From a virus, in the IMG/VR virus record IMGVR_UViG_3300023179_000497, positions 1-24,588 of that record: DNA of 24,588 bases; one strand, given 5' to 3'. The notes under the pieces are model-generated. The model saw only the letters and a list, made by a program, of their open reading frames with translations. It made no database searches and was not told the origin of the DNA. Both the position numbers and the translations under genes were made by a program. How positions within the stretch are numbered: position 1 is the stretch's first letter; every line of letters begins with the position of its first letter. Shown in pieces: positions 1-8,045 of the stretch.

Positions 1-116
1 CTGATGTCGATGCTGCTCTCGCTGCACTGAACTACGCTGTGGCAGAGACAGCGACTATCGAGCCGCAGGTAGAGACTGCGACGAGAAAGAAGCCGCTGCG
101 ACGAAAGAGAGACTGA
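1..116 (+). CDS. 3' end of an unidentified virion (head) protein, partial
   Basis: The frame that begins at base 3 is open from the window edge to a TGA at 114-116 and gives 37 residues. The tail is alanine-rich and acidic, then strongly basic (ending KKPLRRKRD). The next gene starts 3 bases after the stop, as in a tight virion operon. In related phages the gene before the head-tail connector is usually the major capsid protein or a small head protein, but the visible part has no diagnostic motif, so I do not name it. The gene starts outside the window. Confidence 0.6.
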   Translation, partial: DVDAALAALNYAVAETATIEPQVETATRKKPLRRKRD

Positions 117-119
117 CGC

Positions 120-722
120 ATGGCGATAACGAACGGCTACTGCACGCTCGCAGAAGTCAAGGCAGCCCTGCGACTCTCTGACGCTATCGACGACACGCTG
201 ATCGAGAACTCGATCGAAGGTGCGTCACGCCGCATCGACGGCTACTGCGGCAGGTTCTTCTACAAGACTGCTGCGACCGCCGTGCCGCTGTTCGCTCACG
301 ATGCCTATCGTCTGATGACCAGCGACATCGCCACCACCAGCGGTCTCATCGTCAAGATCGACGACGCTGGCGACGGCACATACGACACGACGCTGACACT
401 GAACACCGATTACATCGTTGAGCCGACCGACTATGCGATTCTCGGCAGACCGATTCGCACACTCACGATGATCGGCGGCTACACCTTCCCTATGTTCTAC
501 CTGCCGACGAACACTGGCGTGCAGGTCACTGCGCAGTGGGGCTGGAATGCTGTGCCAGATGATGTGCGTGAAGCGTGCGTGCTGCTGAGCATCAGACAGT
601 TCGCCAGATACAACGCTGCTCTCGGTGTCATGGCGTTCGCAGACATGGCGATCACGGTGCGTGCCGTCGATCCCGATGTTCGAGACCTGTTGCAGCCGTA
701 CAAACTGCTGGGTGTCGCCTGA
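120..722 (+). CDS. head-tail connector (adaptor) protein, gp6-like
   Basis: This is a 200-residue protein. Its N-terminal region (about residues 8-48) reads as the helical pattern of phage gp6/gp15-type head-tail connectors: a short helix with LAEVKAALRL, an acidic turn, then an amphipathic helix ending in RRIDGYCGRFF. Proteins of this family form a ring under the portal and join the filled head to the tail. The length is typical, and it lies ahead of the terminator-like and tail tube genes as expected. Its stop overlaps the next start (TGATG). The family call is from pattern and gene order; a long antisense frame here is a shadow. Confidence 0.75.
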   Translation: MAITNGYCTLAEVKAALRLSDAIDDTLIENSIEGASRRIDGYCGRFFYKTAATAVPLFAHDAYRLMTSDIATTSGLIVKIDDAGDGTYDTTLTLNTDYIVEPTDYAILGRPIRTLTMIGGYTFPMFYLPTNTGVQVTAQWGWNAVPDDVREACVLLSIRQFARYNAALGVMAFADMAITVRAVDPDVRDLLQPYKLLGVA

Positions 723-1129
723 TGCCTGCCACCGTTTCTCAGGTGGCTGATGGTCTGAAAGCACGACTCGCCACGATCTCAGGGCTGCGCACCTTCTCGT
801 ATCAGCCTGAGCAGGTGAACCCACCTGTGGCGTTCCCGATTCTTGATTCGGTCGAGTATCACCGTGCGATGCAAGGCGGTAATGTGCAGATGCGATTCAC
901 CGTGATGACGATCGTGGGTCGCTATCTCGATCGTGTGGCGCACACGAATCTTGACGGCTATCTCTCTTACAGCGGTGCGACATCTCTGCGTGCAGCGATC
1001 GAAGGTGATCGCACACTCGGCGGTGTGGCACAGACGCTCGTGCTCGACTCTGGTGCGTCGGTCGGTTCGCTCACTGTTGCGGAAGCAGACTTCCTGTCTG
1101 TATCATTCTCGGTGCTAGTTCACGCATAG
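722..1129 (+). CDS. putative tail terminator / neck protein
   Basis: The ATG at 722 overlaps the previous stop as TGATG, so this start is preferred to an upstream in-frame ATG at 575 that lies deep inside the connector gene. The product is 135 residues. Size, the alternating beta pattern (MRFTVMTIVGRY, then LTVAEADFLSVSFSVLVHA at the end) and position between connector and tail tube match tail terminator proteins, which cap the tail tube and dock it to the head. No signature residue is visible, so the role rests on synteny. It could instead be another neck component. Confidence 0.55.
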   Translation: MPATVSQVADGLKARLATISGLRTFSYQPEQVNPPVAFPILDSVEYHRAMQGGNVQMRFTVMTIVGRYLDRVAHTNLDGYLSYSGATSLRAAIEGDRTLGGVAQTLVLDSGASVGSLTVAEADFLSVSFSVLVHA

Positions 1130-1138
1130 GCAGGAACG

Positions 1139-1303
1139 ATGACCACATACAAGATCACCAGCGACACTACGACACTTGGCAAGCAGGGTGACACGGTGAG
1201 CGCAGATGCTCTCGCAGGTCTCAATGTCGATGCACTCGTGAGCGCAGGTCACATCGAACCTGTTAGCATCGGCAGGAAGCAAGACAAGAAAGAGCAGGAA
1301 TAA
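1139..1303 (+). CDS. small virion-operon protein of unknown function
   Basis: A 54-residue frame fills the space between the terminator-like gene and the tail tube. It starts 9 bases after the preceding TAG with an AGGA ribosome-binding stretch at 1132-1135 (GCAGGAACG), and ends 5 bases before the tube start. The sequence (start MTTYKITSDTTTLGKQGD, end QDKKEQE) has a short beta-like N-terminus, a middle segment LAGLNVDALVSAGHIEPV, and a lysine/glutamate-rich tail. Proteins of this size with the 'L...NVDALVSAGHI' pattern occur beside phage tail genes, but I know no assigned function. Confidence 0.65.
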   Translation: MTTYKITSDTTTLGKQGDTVSADALAGLNVDALVSAGHIEPVSIGRKQDKKEQE

Positions 1304-1308
1304 CCGAC

Positions 1309-1716
1309 ATGGCACAGATCGTTCTCACTGACGCAAGCATCACTATCAACTCGGTCGATCTATCGAGCCGTGCGAATCAGGTGACGATCAACTACGAGAA
1401 GGAAGCCGTCGAGACGACAGCCTTCGGTTCGTCTGGTCGCACTTACTCGGCTGGCTTGCAGAACATCACGGTTGACATCGAACTGAATCAAGACTTCGCC
1501 GCAGCGAATGTCGAAGCGACCGTGTTCCCGTTAGTCGGTACGAGCACCACGATCGTCGTCAAACCGACGAGCAGCGCAGTCTCGGCAACGAACCCTTCGT
1601 ACACGATCGCCAGCACCTATCTTGCTGCGCATACACCTGTGAACGGGTCGGTTGGTGAACTCGCCACGACATCGCTCTCATTTCAAGGCGGCACACTTAC
1701 GAAGGCGACTACCTGA
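1309..1716 (+). CDS. major tail (tube) protein
   Basis: This is a 135-residue, beta-rich, Ser/Thr-rich protein. Its opening (IVLTDASITINSVDLSS) and the later LQNITVDIELNQDF are typical of the short siphovirus tail tube proteins, which stack as hexamer rings around the tape measure. It lies immediately before the frameshifting chaperone gene, the standard position for the tube gene. It is at the short end for the family and carries no extra C-terminal immunoglobulin-like domain. A GGAAC element and a 5-base gap connect it to the small gene upstream. Confidence 0.8.
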   Translation: MAQIVLTDASITINSVDLSSRANQVTINYEKEAVETTAFGSSGRTYSAGLQNITVDIELNQDFAAANVEATVFPLVGTSTTIVVKPTSSAVSATNPSYTIASTYLAAHTPVNGSVGELATTSLSFQGGTLTKATT

Positions 1717-1743
1717 TCTCACACTCTCTGAAAGGGGAAGAGA

Positions 1744-2028
1744 ATGAAACTGCCGCTAACTATCCACTACACGAACGGTGAGAAGCGTGATGTCGTCGCA
1801 TCGTTCGCAGACTTCGTTCAGTTCGAGCGCACATGGTCTCGCAGCGTGGCACGATTCGAGCACGACTTTCGGCTCACCGATCTCGCATGGCTGGCGTGGT
1901 CTGCCGAGTCTCGTGCGAAACGCACCGACAAGAAGTTCGACCCTGACTGGCTCGAAACCGTCGATACCGTCGAACTCGGTGAAGCGCAGGGTGATACCCC
2001 TTTGGCGACGACTCAGCCCACTGGCTGA
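1744..2028 (+). CDS. tail assembly chaperone, short form (gpG-like)
   Basis: The zero-frame product is 94 residues (start MKLPLTIHYTNGEKRD) and ends at TGA 2026-2028. The start follows an AAAGGGGAAG ribosome-binding site at 1731-1740. It sits between tube and tape measure, where lambda-like phages encode the chaperone pair that keeps the tape measure soluble during tail assembly. The region reads as a small folded domain with FADFVQFERTW and LAWLAWSAE. It is not found in finished virions in characterised relatives. A -1 slippage site near its 3' end gives the longer form (separate entry). Confidence 0.8.
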   Translation: MKLPLTIHYTNGEKRDVVASFADFVQFERTWSRSVARFEHDFRLTDLAWLAWSAESRAKRTDKKFDPDWLETVDTVELGEAQGDTPLATTQPTG

Positions 2029-2153
2029 TAGCGGCGGTCGCCGTCGAGACGGGTATCTCGCCCGTCGATCTGATCGAGTCGGGCGATGTGATGCTGAATA
2101 CTATGGTCGCCTACATGAAGAAGCGCAGCGAGCGTCAGCGCAGACGGCGGTGA
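1744..2153 (+). CDS. tail assembly chaperone, frameshifted long form (gpGT-like)
   Basis: A -1 ribosomal frameshift joins 1744..2004 to 2004..2153. The slip site at 1998-2004 is C CCT TTG in the zero frame, a perfect X XXY YYZ heptamer: both tRNAs can re-pair on CCC and TTT. The -1 frame is open from 1995, has no start of its own near the junction, and adds 49 residues containing AVAVETGISPVDLIE and a basic end (KKRSERQRRRR), which looks like the T domain of siphovirus chaperones. The total is 136 residues. The reading is direct; that slippage occurs is inferred from the conserved lambda G/GT arrangement. Confidence 0.82.
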
Positions 2154-2156
2154 GTC

Positions 2157-2855
2157 GTGGCTGAGCCGCAGATTATCGGGCAGCAAGACAACTTCGGTGC
2201 GGTGCAGGTGCAGGGTCTGACGCAGTTCATCAAAGACATCAGGGCTGCGAGCGATAAGAAGGCTGCCGATGTGCTGATTCGTGAAGCGAATGAGCGTGTG
2301 GCGAAGGTGGTGATTCGTATGGCGAGATCGCTGGCGAACACGAAGCAGGAACGGCGAGCAGCGGAATCGTTAGAGACATCGAGCAGCGTGCAGCAGGTGA
2401 AGGTGAGCATGGGTGGCAGGGCTGCGCCGTATGCAGGTGGTGCGAACTTCGGGTCGTACACCGATCTGCGTCGTCTCATCAAAGCACCGAATCAGCGTGG
2501 TCGCCGCAGCCGTGCGACGATCGTGCGGCAGGGTGAGAGCATTCTGAAAGTCGCTACCCGTGTCGAGTCGCAGTTCGTGTCACGCTCAGGTCGCACCGTG
2601 TCTGCCTTCGAAGGTGGAACACGGGTGAAACTTGCACGCAACTCGTCTGGTGGTCTGCGTGTGATTCGTGGCTGGAATCAGTTCCGTGCGAAGGGTCAAG
2701 AGCCGACACGCTATGCGAAGGGTCGAGACCAGTTTCTGTATCGTGCGGTGACGCTGACGCAAGACCAGATCAGTCAGTCGTATCAAGAGTTCATCGACCG
2801 CATGATCGGGAAGGCGTTCCCTGACGCATCATCTGGCGATAGTGCTGCTGCGTAG
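2157..2855 (+). CDS. putative tail component, HK97 gp10-like
   Basis: This 232-residue protein starts with GTG at 2157, 3 bases after the frameshifted chaperone stop. The N-terminal half (about residues 18-65) has the helix GLTQFIKDIRAASDKKAAD followed by AKVVIRMARSLA, a pattern seen in HK97 gp10-like tail completion proteins, which control the joining of head and tail. The centre is very basic (RGRRSRATIVR). Its place between chaperones and tape measure, rather than before the tube gene, is unusual for gp10. It may be a basic tail-associated protein of another family, so the call is tentative. Confidence 0.45.
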   Translation: MAEPQIIGQQDNFGAVQVQGLTQFIKDIRAASDKKAADVLIREANERVAKVVIRMARSLANTKQERRAAESLETSSSVQQVKVSMGGRAAPYAGGANFGSYTDLRRLIKAPNQRGRRSRATIVRQGESILKVATRVESQFVSRSGRTVSAFEGGTRVKLARNSSGGLRVIRGWNQFRAKGQEPTRYAKGRDQFLYRAVTLTQDQISQSYQEFIDRMIGKAFPDASSGDSAAA

Positions 2856-2866
2856 AATCACCGACT

Positions 2867-5227
2867 ATGGCTGAGCGCAAGTTATCCCTAGTCATTCTCG
2901 GCAAGGCGACTGGTGCGCTCGCCGCCATGAAGAGCGTCGGTGACGAAGCAGGTGGTCTCGGCAAGAAGATCACAGACCTGCTGCCTTCGTTCAAGACGGT
3001 CGCTCTCGCTGGTGCGGCAGCGTTCGGTGCGGTCGCAGCCGCTGCCTTCGGTGCGGCGCAGGCTGCTGCCGAAGATGAACTTAGCCAGAAGAAACTCGCT
3101 GACCAGTTGCGCCGCACGACAGGTGCGACCGATGAGCAGATCGCCGCCGTCGAGCAGAACATCAGCAAGCAGATGATGCTCACGGGCGTGACCGACGATG
3201 AGTTGCGACCTGCTATGGCGAACCTAGTCAGAGCGACTGGCGATGTCGGCTTCGCTCAGCAGCAGTTGTCGCTTGCGCTCGACATCTCTGCGGCGACAGG
3301 CAAAGACTTAGAGAGTGTGTCGCTCGCTCTCGGTAAGGCGTTCACAGGGAATGTCGGTGCGCTCACGAAGTTAGGTGTGCCACTTGATGCGAGCGTCGTG
3401 AGATCGAAGAACCTGAGCGAAGTCGTGGCGACTCTGAACACGCAGTTCGGTGGTGCTGCCGCCGACGCAGCAGACACATTCTCTGGTCGGTTGAAGATAC
3501 TGCAAGTGTCGCTCGGTGAAGCGGTCGAAGGTATCGGCTATGCACTGCTGCCGTTTCTAGAACGGGTGGTGGCGTTCATTCAGGCGAATGTCGTGCCTGT
3601 GATTCAGGCGTTCAGTGACACGCTCGCTGGTGGCGGCGGTCTGCGTCAGGCGTTCGTGAACGCTGCTGCGCAGGCTGGCACATTCGGGCTGCAAGTGATC
3701 GACGCTCTCGAATCGGTGGCGAAGGCAGTCGTGTCGTTCGGCAATGTCGTCGTCACGATCGGCAAGCCGCTGCTTGTAGTCGTCGGTAATCTTGCCGCTG
3801 GTCTCACGCTGCTGGCGACTCTGAACTTTGGCAAGGCAGAGCAGGTGTTCAAGACATTCGAGACTGTGTATCTCGGTCTCGACAAACTGAAAGTGAATGC
3901 TGGTGATGTGTCGAAGGCGTTTGACGGCTTCCGTGCATCGGTGAATCAGCAGGCGAAACTGAACGCTGCTCTGGCGACTGGCGATCTCATCTCACGCAAG
4001 TATGGTCAGACGACGCAAGGCACGACCGATCTGAATGCGCAGTTCGCTAAGACGCTTGCAGAATTGCAGGGTAAGGCTGGTGGTGCTGGCGGTGCGGTGA
4101 AGAAGGCTGCCGACGCAGCGAAGACCTACGGCGATGCGGTGGTGAAGGCTCGTGATGCGACACGCTCGCAGACCGACGCAGCGAAGCAGGTGCAGAAGGC
4201 GCAGGGTGATGTCGCCGCTAAGACGAAGGCTGCCGCCGATGCGCAGGCACGGTTCGACACTGTGGTGCGTGGCTTCCCGTCGAATGCGAGAGAGAGCATC
4301 GAAGCAAACCGCCGTCTCGCTGATGCGCAGCGTGGCGTGCGTGACGCTGGCTTGCAGGTCGCTGACGCTGTGCGTGGCGTGCAGGAAGCCGAGAAGCGTC
4401 TGGCTGATCTGCGTGCGCAGAAGGCTGACGCAGAGAAGGTCGGTGGTGCTGAGCGTGCGCTGGAACGCTCGAAGTACGGTGTGGAAGAAGCGAACTTCCG
4501 TGTGGCTGATGCCGAGCGTGAACTAGCCAAACTGCGTCTCGACCCTGAGTCTTCTGCTACCGAGATTCGTCGTGCCGAGATCGCTCTGCTCGAAGCGAAA
4601 CTCGGTGTGAGCGATGCGATACAAGCGGTCACTGATGCCGAGCGCAGACTGAACGATGAGCGTGACGCTGCGGCGACACCCGATGAGATAGCCGAAGCAG
4701 AACGAAATCTGGAACGGGCGAAGTATGCGGTGACTGATGCGCTCGACGCTCAGACTCAGGCGACCGATGAGCAGTCTGCTGCGCAGCAGAACCTGAACGA
4801 GATCACCTACGGTGCGGTCGTCGGCTCTGCGATCTACAACGCTGCGCTGAAAGAACTCGAAGATGCGAAGGCTGCTCAGGTCGAAGCGTCTGACTCGCTC
4901 GCTGATGCGCTGCGCCGTGAAGCCGATGCGATGCGTGATCTGGTCGAAGCGCAGAAGGCTCTGCTGGCGGTGCAGGGTGCGACGAAGCAGGGTGTGGTGA
5001 ACCGTGTGCAGGCTGGTCTCGGCGTGACGGTCGGTGCTGCTGGCAGCATCGTCGAGCAGGTCGCAGCCGTGTCTGCGGCGACTGGCTCAGCACCTGTCGC
5101 TGGTAGCGGTGTGACGCTGAATGTGACCGCACCGATGTTCACGAATCCCGTCGAGATCGGTACTGAGATCGTTGATGCGCTCGAAGCGTACCTGCGCAGC
5201 AACGGCTCGCTGCCGTTCGCCGTCTAG
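2867..5227 (+). CDS. tape measure protein
   Basis: This 786-residue protein is the longest in the window and sets tail length. It starts MAERKLSLVILGKATGA. There is a hydrophobic alanine-rich segment at about residues 45-68 and another near 295-320 (LLVVVGNLAAGLTLLATL), which fit the membrane-active parts of tape measures that help DNA entry. Residues from about 410 to 720 are a long alanine/glutamate/arginine coiled coil with repeated units (VADAVRGVQEAEKRLADLR, ANFRVADAERELAKLR, AIQAVTDAERRLNDER). At about 0.15 nm per residue it predicts a tail of about 120 nm. Position after the chaperones is diagnostic. Confidence 0.93.
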   Translation: MAERKLSLVILGKATGALAAMKSVGDEAGGLGKKITDLLPSFKTVALAGAAAFGAVAAAAFGAAQAAAEDELSQKKLADQLRRTTGATDEQIAAVEQNISKQMMLTGVTDDELRPAMANLVRATGDVGFAQQQLSLALDISAATGKDLESVSLALGKAFTGNVGALTKLGVPLDASVVRSKNLSEVVATLNTQFGGAAADAADTFSGRLKILQVSLGEAVEGIGYALLPFLERVVAFIQANVVPVIQAFSDTLAGGGGLRQAFVNAAAQAGTFGLQVIDALESVAKAVVSFGNVVVTIGKPLLVVVGNLAAGLTLLATLNFGKAEQVFKTFETVYLGLDKLKVNAGDVSKAFDGFRASVNQQAKLNAALATGDLISRKYGQTTQGTTDLNAQFAKTLAELQGKAGGAGGAVKKAADAAKTYGDAVVKARDATRSQTDAAKQVQKAQGDVAAKTKAAADAQARFDTVVRGFPSNARESIEANRRLADAQRGVRDAGLQVADAVRGVQEAEKRLADLRAQKADAEKVGGAERALERSKYGVEEANFRVADAERELAKLRLDPESSATEIRRAEIALLEAKLGVSDAIQAVTDAERRLNDERDAAATPDEIAEAERNLERAKYAVTDALDAQTQATDEQSAAQQNLNEITYGAVVGSAIYNAALKELEDAKAAQVEASDSLADALRREADAMRDLVEAQKALLAVQGATKQGVVNRVQAGLGVTVGAAGSIVEQVAAVSAATGSAPVAGSGVTLNVTAPMFTNPVEIGTEIVDALEAYLRSNGSLPFAV

Positions 5228-5229
5228 TC

Positions 5230-6480
5230 ATGGCGACGACGCTCGTATTCGGTGAGCAGGTCAGCGTCATCGCTGCGCTCGGTTTCACCGTGCGAGAGTT
5301 CACGCTGAACAGCAGCCAACTGAACGGCGACGATGTGCTCGACGGCACGCTCGAAGGCTTAGACATCGCACCGTATGTGCAGAACCTGACTATCAGCAGG
5401 GGCAGGTCTGATCAGTTCTCGTCGTTCCGTGCAGGCACTTGCACGATCGTGCTGAACAATAACGACCGCCGCTTCGACCCGATCAACGAGAGTTCGCCGT
5501 ACTGGAATCCCACGACGAACAGCAGTGGCGTGACACCGAGACGGCGTGTAGAGATAGCGAGTGGCGGCAACACGCCGCTGTTCACGGGTCGCATCACCGA
5601 CATCGACATCGACTACGACCACAACCTGAGCACCTGCACGATCAGCGCATCAGACGACTTCGTGCTGCTCGCCAGCACCTTCACGGGCAGCGACATCACA
5701 CCGCCAGCAGAACTGTCGGGCGCACGAGTGACGAGCATTCTCGATCTGCCAGAAGTGAACTTCCCTGCTGCGACTCGCAGCATCGACACGGGTGTGGCTG
5801 CTCTCGGTGCGTATCAGATAGATGCGAACACGAACGCTGCCGCCTATCTGCAACGGGTAGCGGAAGCCGAGCAGGGTCTGTTCTATGTCGCCGCTGACGG
5901 CACGCTCACCTTCACCGATCGTGTGACGAGTTCGTTCGCATCACCCGTCGCCACCTTCACCGACACGGGCAGCAACATTCCGTACATCGGACTGGCGACG
6001 ATCTACGGTCAAGAGTTTCTCTACAACCGTGTGCAGACGCAGACCGAGACGGGTGCGGTACAGACCGCCGATGATGCGACGAGCCAGACCGAGTTCGGTG
6101 TCAGCACGCTCGCTCTCGACGGGCTGCTGCTCGCCAGCGACTCCGCTGCGCTGACGCTCGCAGACAAACTGCTGGCTCTCTACAAGCAGCCCGAATACAG
6201 GTTCGACGACTTGCAGGTGCTGGCATCGACTCTGAGTTCTGGCAACCGCAACCTGCTGATGAGTCTCGACATGGGCGATGTCATCACCGTGACCAGAACC
6301 TTCTCGACTGGCTCGCCTGCGAGCGTGTCTGACGACTATGCGATCGAACGCATCACGCATCAGATCACACCCGACAGGCACACGGTCACGCTCGGTCTGT
6401 ATGTCGCTGATCTGGTGAACGCCTTCATACTGAACGATGCCGTGTTCGGGCGGCTCGACGAACAGAACGCCGTGACCTGA
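5230..6480 (+). CDS. minor tail / tail-hub protein
   Basis: This 416-residue protein starts 2 bases after the tape measure stop. It is beta-rich. The first third holds the pattern ISRGRSDQFSSFRAGTCTIVLNN followed by RRVEIA, TPLFTGRITDIDIDYD, which is typical of the siphovirus distal-tail and hub proteins that follow the tape measure in phages of Gram-positive bacteria. The middle has EQGLFYVAADGTLTFTDR. Such proteins form the tip of the tail and anchor receptor-binding proteins. It appears to merge the roles of distal tail and hub, since no second large protein follows. No enzymatic motif is seen. Confidence 0.7.
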   Translation: MATTLVFGEQVSVIAALGFTVREFTLNSSQLNGDDVLDGTLEGLDIAPYVQNLTISRGRSDQFSSFRAGTCTIVLNNNDRRFDPINESSPYWNPTTNSSGVTPRRRVEIASGGNTPLFTGRITDIDIDYDHNLSTCTISASDDFVLLASTFTGSDITPPAELSGARVTSILDLPEVNFPAATRSIDTGVAALGAYQIDANTNAAAYLQRVAEAEQGLFYVAADGTLTFTDRVTSSFASPVATFTDTGSNIPYIGLATIYGQEFLYNRVQTQTETGAVQTADDATSQTEFGVSTLALDGLLLASDSAALTLADKLLALYKQPEYRFDDLQVLASTLSSGNRNLLMSLDMGDVITVTRTFSTGSPASVSDDYAIERITHQITPDRHTVTLGLYVADLVNAFILNDAVFGRLDEQNAVT

Positions 6481-6502
6481 CCTGTTAGGCTGAGCCGCAA
6501 CT

Positions 6503-6781
6503 ATGGCTATCACTGGAACGAAACTGTGGGCGAGTGGTGATGTAGTCACCGCCGCCGATGTGAATCAGTATCTGATGCGTGGCGTGAAGGTGTTCGCTAA
6601 TGCGGCGACTCGTGACGCTGCCTACGGTGGTGCTGGCGAACCGACGCTCGAAGAAGGCGAAGTGTGCTATCTCGTCGATACGAATCAAGTGCTCGCCTAC
6701 ACTGGTGCTGCGTGGTCGCCCGTAGGTGACGACGCACCCGACAGCGATCAGATCGTGCTGGCATCAGCAGTGTTCATCTAG
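6503..6781 (+). CDS. small tail-tip protein of unknown function
   Basis: The product is 92 residues, beginning MAITGTKLWASGDVVTAADVNQYLMRGVKVFAN. The 'W..GDVVTAADVNQYL..Q.V..F' type opening is common in small structural proteins lying next to tail fibre genes in actinobacterial and freshwater phages, where it resembles the N-terminal attachment part of fibres. The rest (CYLVDTNQVLAYTGAAW) resembles the short beta segment often found in such fibre-associated proteins. It is followed 12 bases later by another small gene. It is probably a tail appendage or adaptor; no enzymatic residue can be named. Confidence 0.65.
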   Translation: MAITGTKLWASGDVVTAADVNQYLMRGVKVFANAATRDAAYGGAGEPTLEEGEVCYLVDTNQVLAYTGAAWSPVGDDAPDSDQIVLASAVFI

Positions 6782-6793
6782 GAAGGCTCAGAC

Positions 6794-7156
6794 ATGGCGA
6801 CATTCAGCAAGATCAAACTCAGCGGCTCGACTGACGGCAGGCTCATCAAGGTGGCTGCGACTGCGACGGCTGGCACGACGATTCACACAGGCTCATCGAC
6901 GACGACGACGATCGACGAAGTATGGCTGTATGCGGTGAACTCGGATACGACCGACCGCAAACTCACGATCGAGTTCGGCGGTACTTCGTCGCCTGACGAT
7001 CTCATCGAGCAGACGATCACTGCCGAGTCAGGTCTGCTGCTGGTGGTGGCTGGGCTGATCATCGTCGGCAACGCCACGCCGCTTGTCGTTCGTGCGTTCG
7101 CCGCTACTGCGAATGTCGTGCTGGTCGGCGGTTATGTGAACCGCATCACCGCATAA
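6794..7156 (+). CDS. small beta-rich tail-associated protein
   Basis: This 120-residue protein starts 12 bases after the preceding stop with a GGAAGG ribosome-binding site (6781-6786). It is threonine/alanine-rich with alternating hydrophobic strands (VWLYAVNSDTTDRKLTIEFG, then LLLVVAGLIIVGNATPLVV). The pattern suggests a beta-sandwich like the small phage structural proteins that decorate the tail tip. The hydrophobic C-terminal stretch looks more like packed beta strands than a membrane helix. Function is not recognised; the assignment to the virion rests on position and composition. Confidence 0.6.
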   Translation: MATFSKIKLSGSTDGRLIKVAATATAGTTIHTGSSTTTTIDEVWLYAVNSDTTDRKLTIEFGGTSSPDDLIEQTITAESGLLLVVAGLIIVGNATPLVVRAFAATANVVLVGGYVNRITA

Positions 7157-7166
7157 GGTTCGCTGT

Positions 7167-8045
7167 ATGCGTTTCGGTGAGCGCACACGCTCAGGCACAT
7201 CAGTATCAGGGTGGACTAAGCGAAGTGCTGGTAAGCAGACGCTTGCTGTTGAGTACCTGCTTGTTGCTGGTGGTGGCGGTGGTGGTGGCGGTGCGGACGT
7301 ATACAGCATCGGTTCTGGTGGCGGCGGTGGTGGCGGCGTGAAGACAGGTAGCGGCATCATCGGCAAGACGACCTACACGGTGGTCGTCGGTGCTGGCGGT
7401 GCGGCAGCGAACAGCAGACAGACTGTCGGCTATTCGGGTGGTCAGTCATCGTTTCTTGACAGCGTTATGGGCGGTGGCGGCGGTGCTATTTACACGGTGA
7501 ACGGTGGCAACGGTGGTTCTGGTGGCGGTGCTGGTGCGGCAAATGCTACGGGCGGCGGTTCTGGCGGAACAGGTGTAAGCGGTCAAGGCAACAATGGTGG
7601 CGAAGAAGGAACTACGGCTGGTGGTGGTGGTGGTGGTGCTGGTGGCACAGGTAGCAACGGTTCTGGTGCTACAGGCGGCAACGGTGGTGCGGCTACGACG
7701 AACTCGTACACAGGTTCATCTATCTCGTATGGCGGCGGCGGCGGTGGCGGTGCTTACAGCAACGGTACGGGTGGCACGGGCGGCACTAACGCAGGCAACG
7801 GTGCTGGGTCAAATATCGGAACAGGCTCTAATGGTACGGCAAATCGTGGTGGCGGCGGTGGTGGCACTTACAACACAACTTCATACAGCGGCGGTTCAGG
7901 TCGTGTCGTCGTGCGCTGGCTCAAAACAGATGCGGCAGGTTTGACCATTACAAGCACAGGCACTACTACGACAGGTGATAGCGGTGCGTCAAACGAATAC
8001 ACCTACATTGCGTGGGATAGCACAGGCACATTGGTGGTGGCGTAA
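7167..8045 (+). CDS. glycine-rich tail appendage protein
   Basis: This 292-residue protein has a short N-terminal segment and then many poly-glycine runs (YLLVAGGGGGGGG, SGGGGGGG), a TYTVVVGAGGA strand, and NGG/GTGG repeats. 'YLLVAGGGGGG' followed by 'Y.V.VGAGG' is the hallmark of the glycine-rich domain of phage tail fibres and receptor-binding proteins, in which polyglycine-II helices pack in a bundle, as shown for the tips of some T-even-like fibres. It is probably a host-recognition part. The second half uses more A/T-ending codons than its neighbours, suggesting exchange. Its stop overlaps the next start (TAATG). Confidence 0.75.
   Translation: MRFGERTRSGTSVSGWTKRSAGKQTLAVEYLLVAGGGGGGGGADVYSIGSGGGGGGGVKTGSGIIGKTTYTVVVGAGGAAANSRQTVGYSGGQSSFLDSVMGGGGGAIYTVNGGNGGSGGGAGAANATGGGSGGTGVSGQGNNGGEEGTTAGGGGGGAGGTGSNGSGATGGNGGAATTNSYTGSSISYGGGGGGGAYSNGTGGTGGTNAGNGAGSNIGTGSNGTANRGGGGGGTYNTTSYSGGSGRVVVRWLKTDAAGLTITSTGTTTTGDSGASNEYTYIAWDSTGTLVVA

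Noticed and set aside
575-721. Upstream extension of the tail terminator-like gene to ATG 575
   Set aside because: It would overlap the connector gene by about 150 bases and adds an arginine/histidine-rich stretch; the TGATG start at 722 is the normal coupled start.
5941-6549. Minus-strand open frame of 202 codons opposite the tail hub gene
   Set aside because: The plus-strand gene fits the tail operon; the antisense product has no recognisable feature.
7260-7870. Glycine-codon repeats as a CRISPR or tandem repeat array
   Set aside because: The repeats are short GGN runs of irregular spacing that encode polyglycine; there are no constant repeat-spacer units.
7594-7944. Overlapping plus-strand frame in the glycine-rich gene
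   Set aside because: It arises from the GGT/GGC repeats read in another frame, giving poly-valine/alanine; no start signal.
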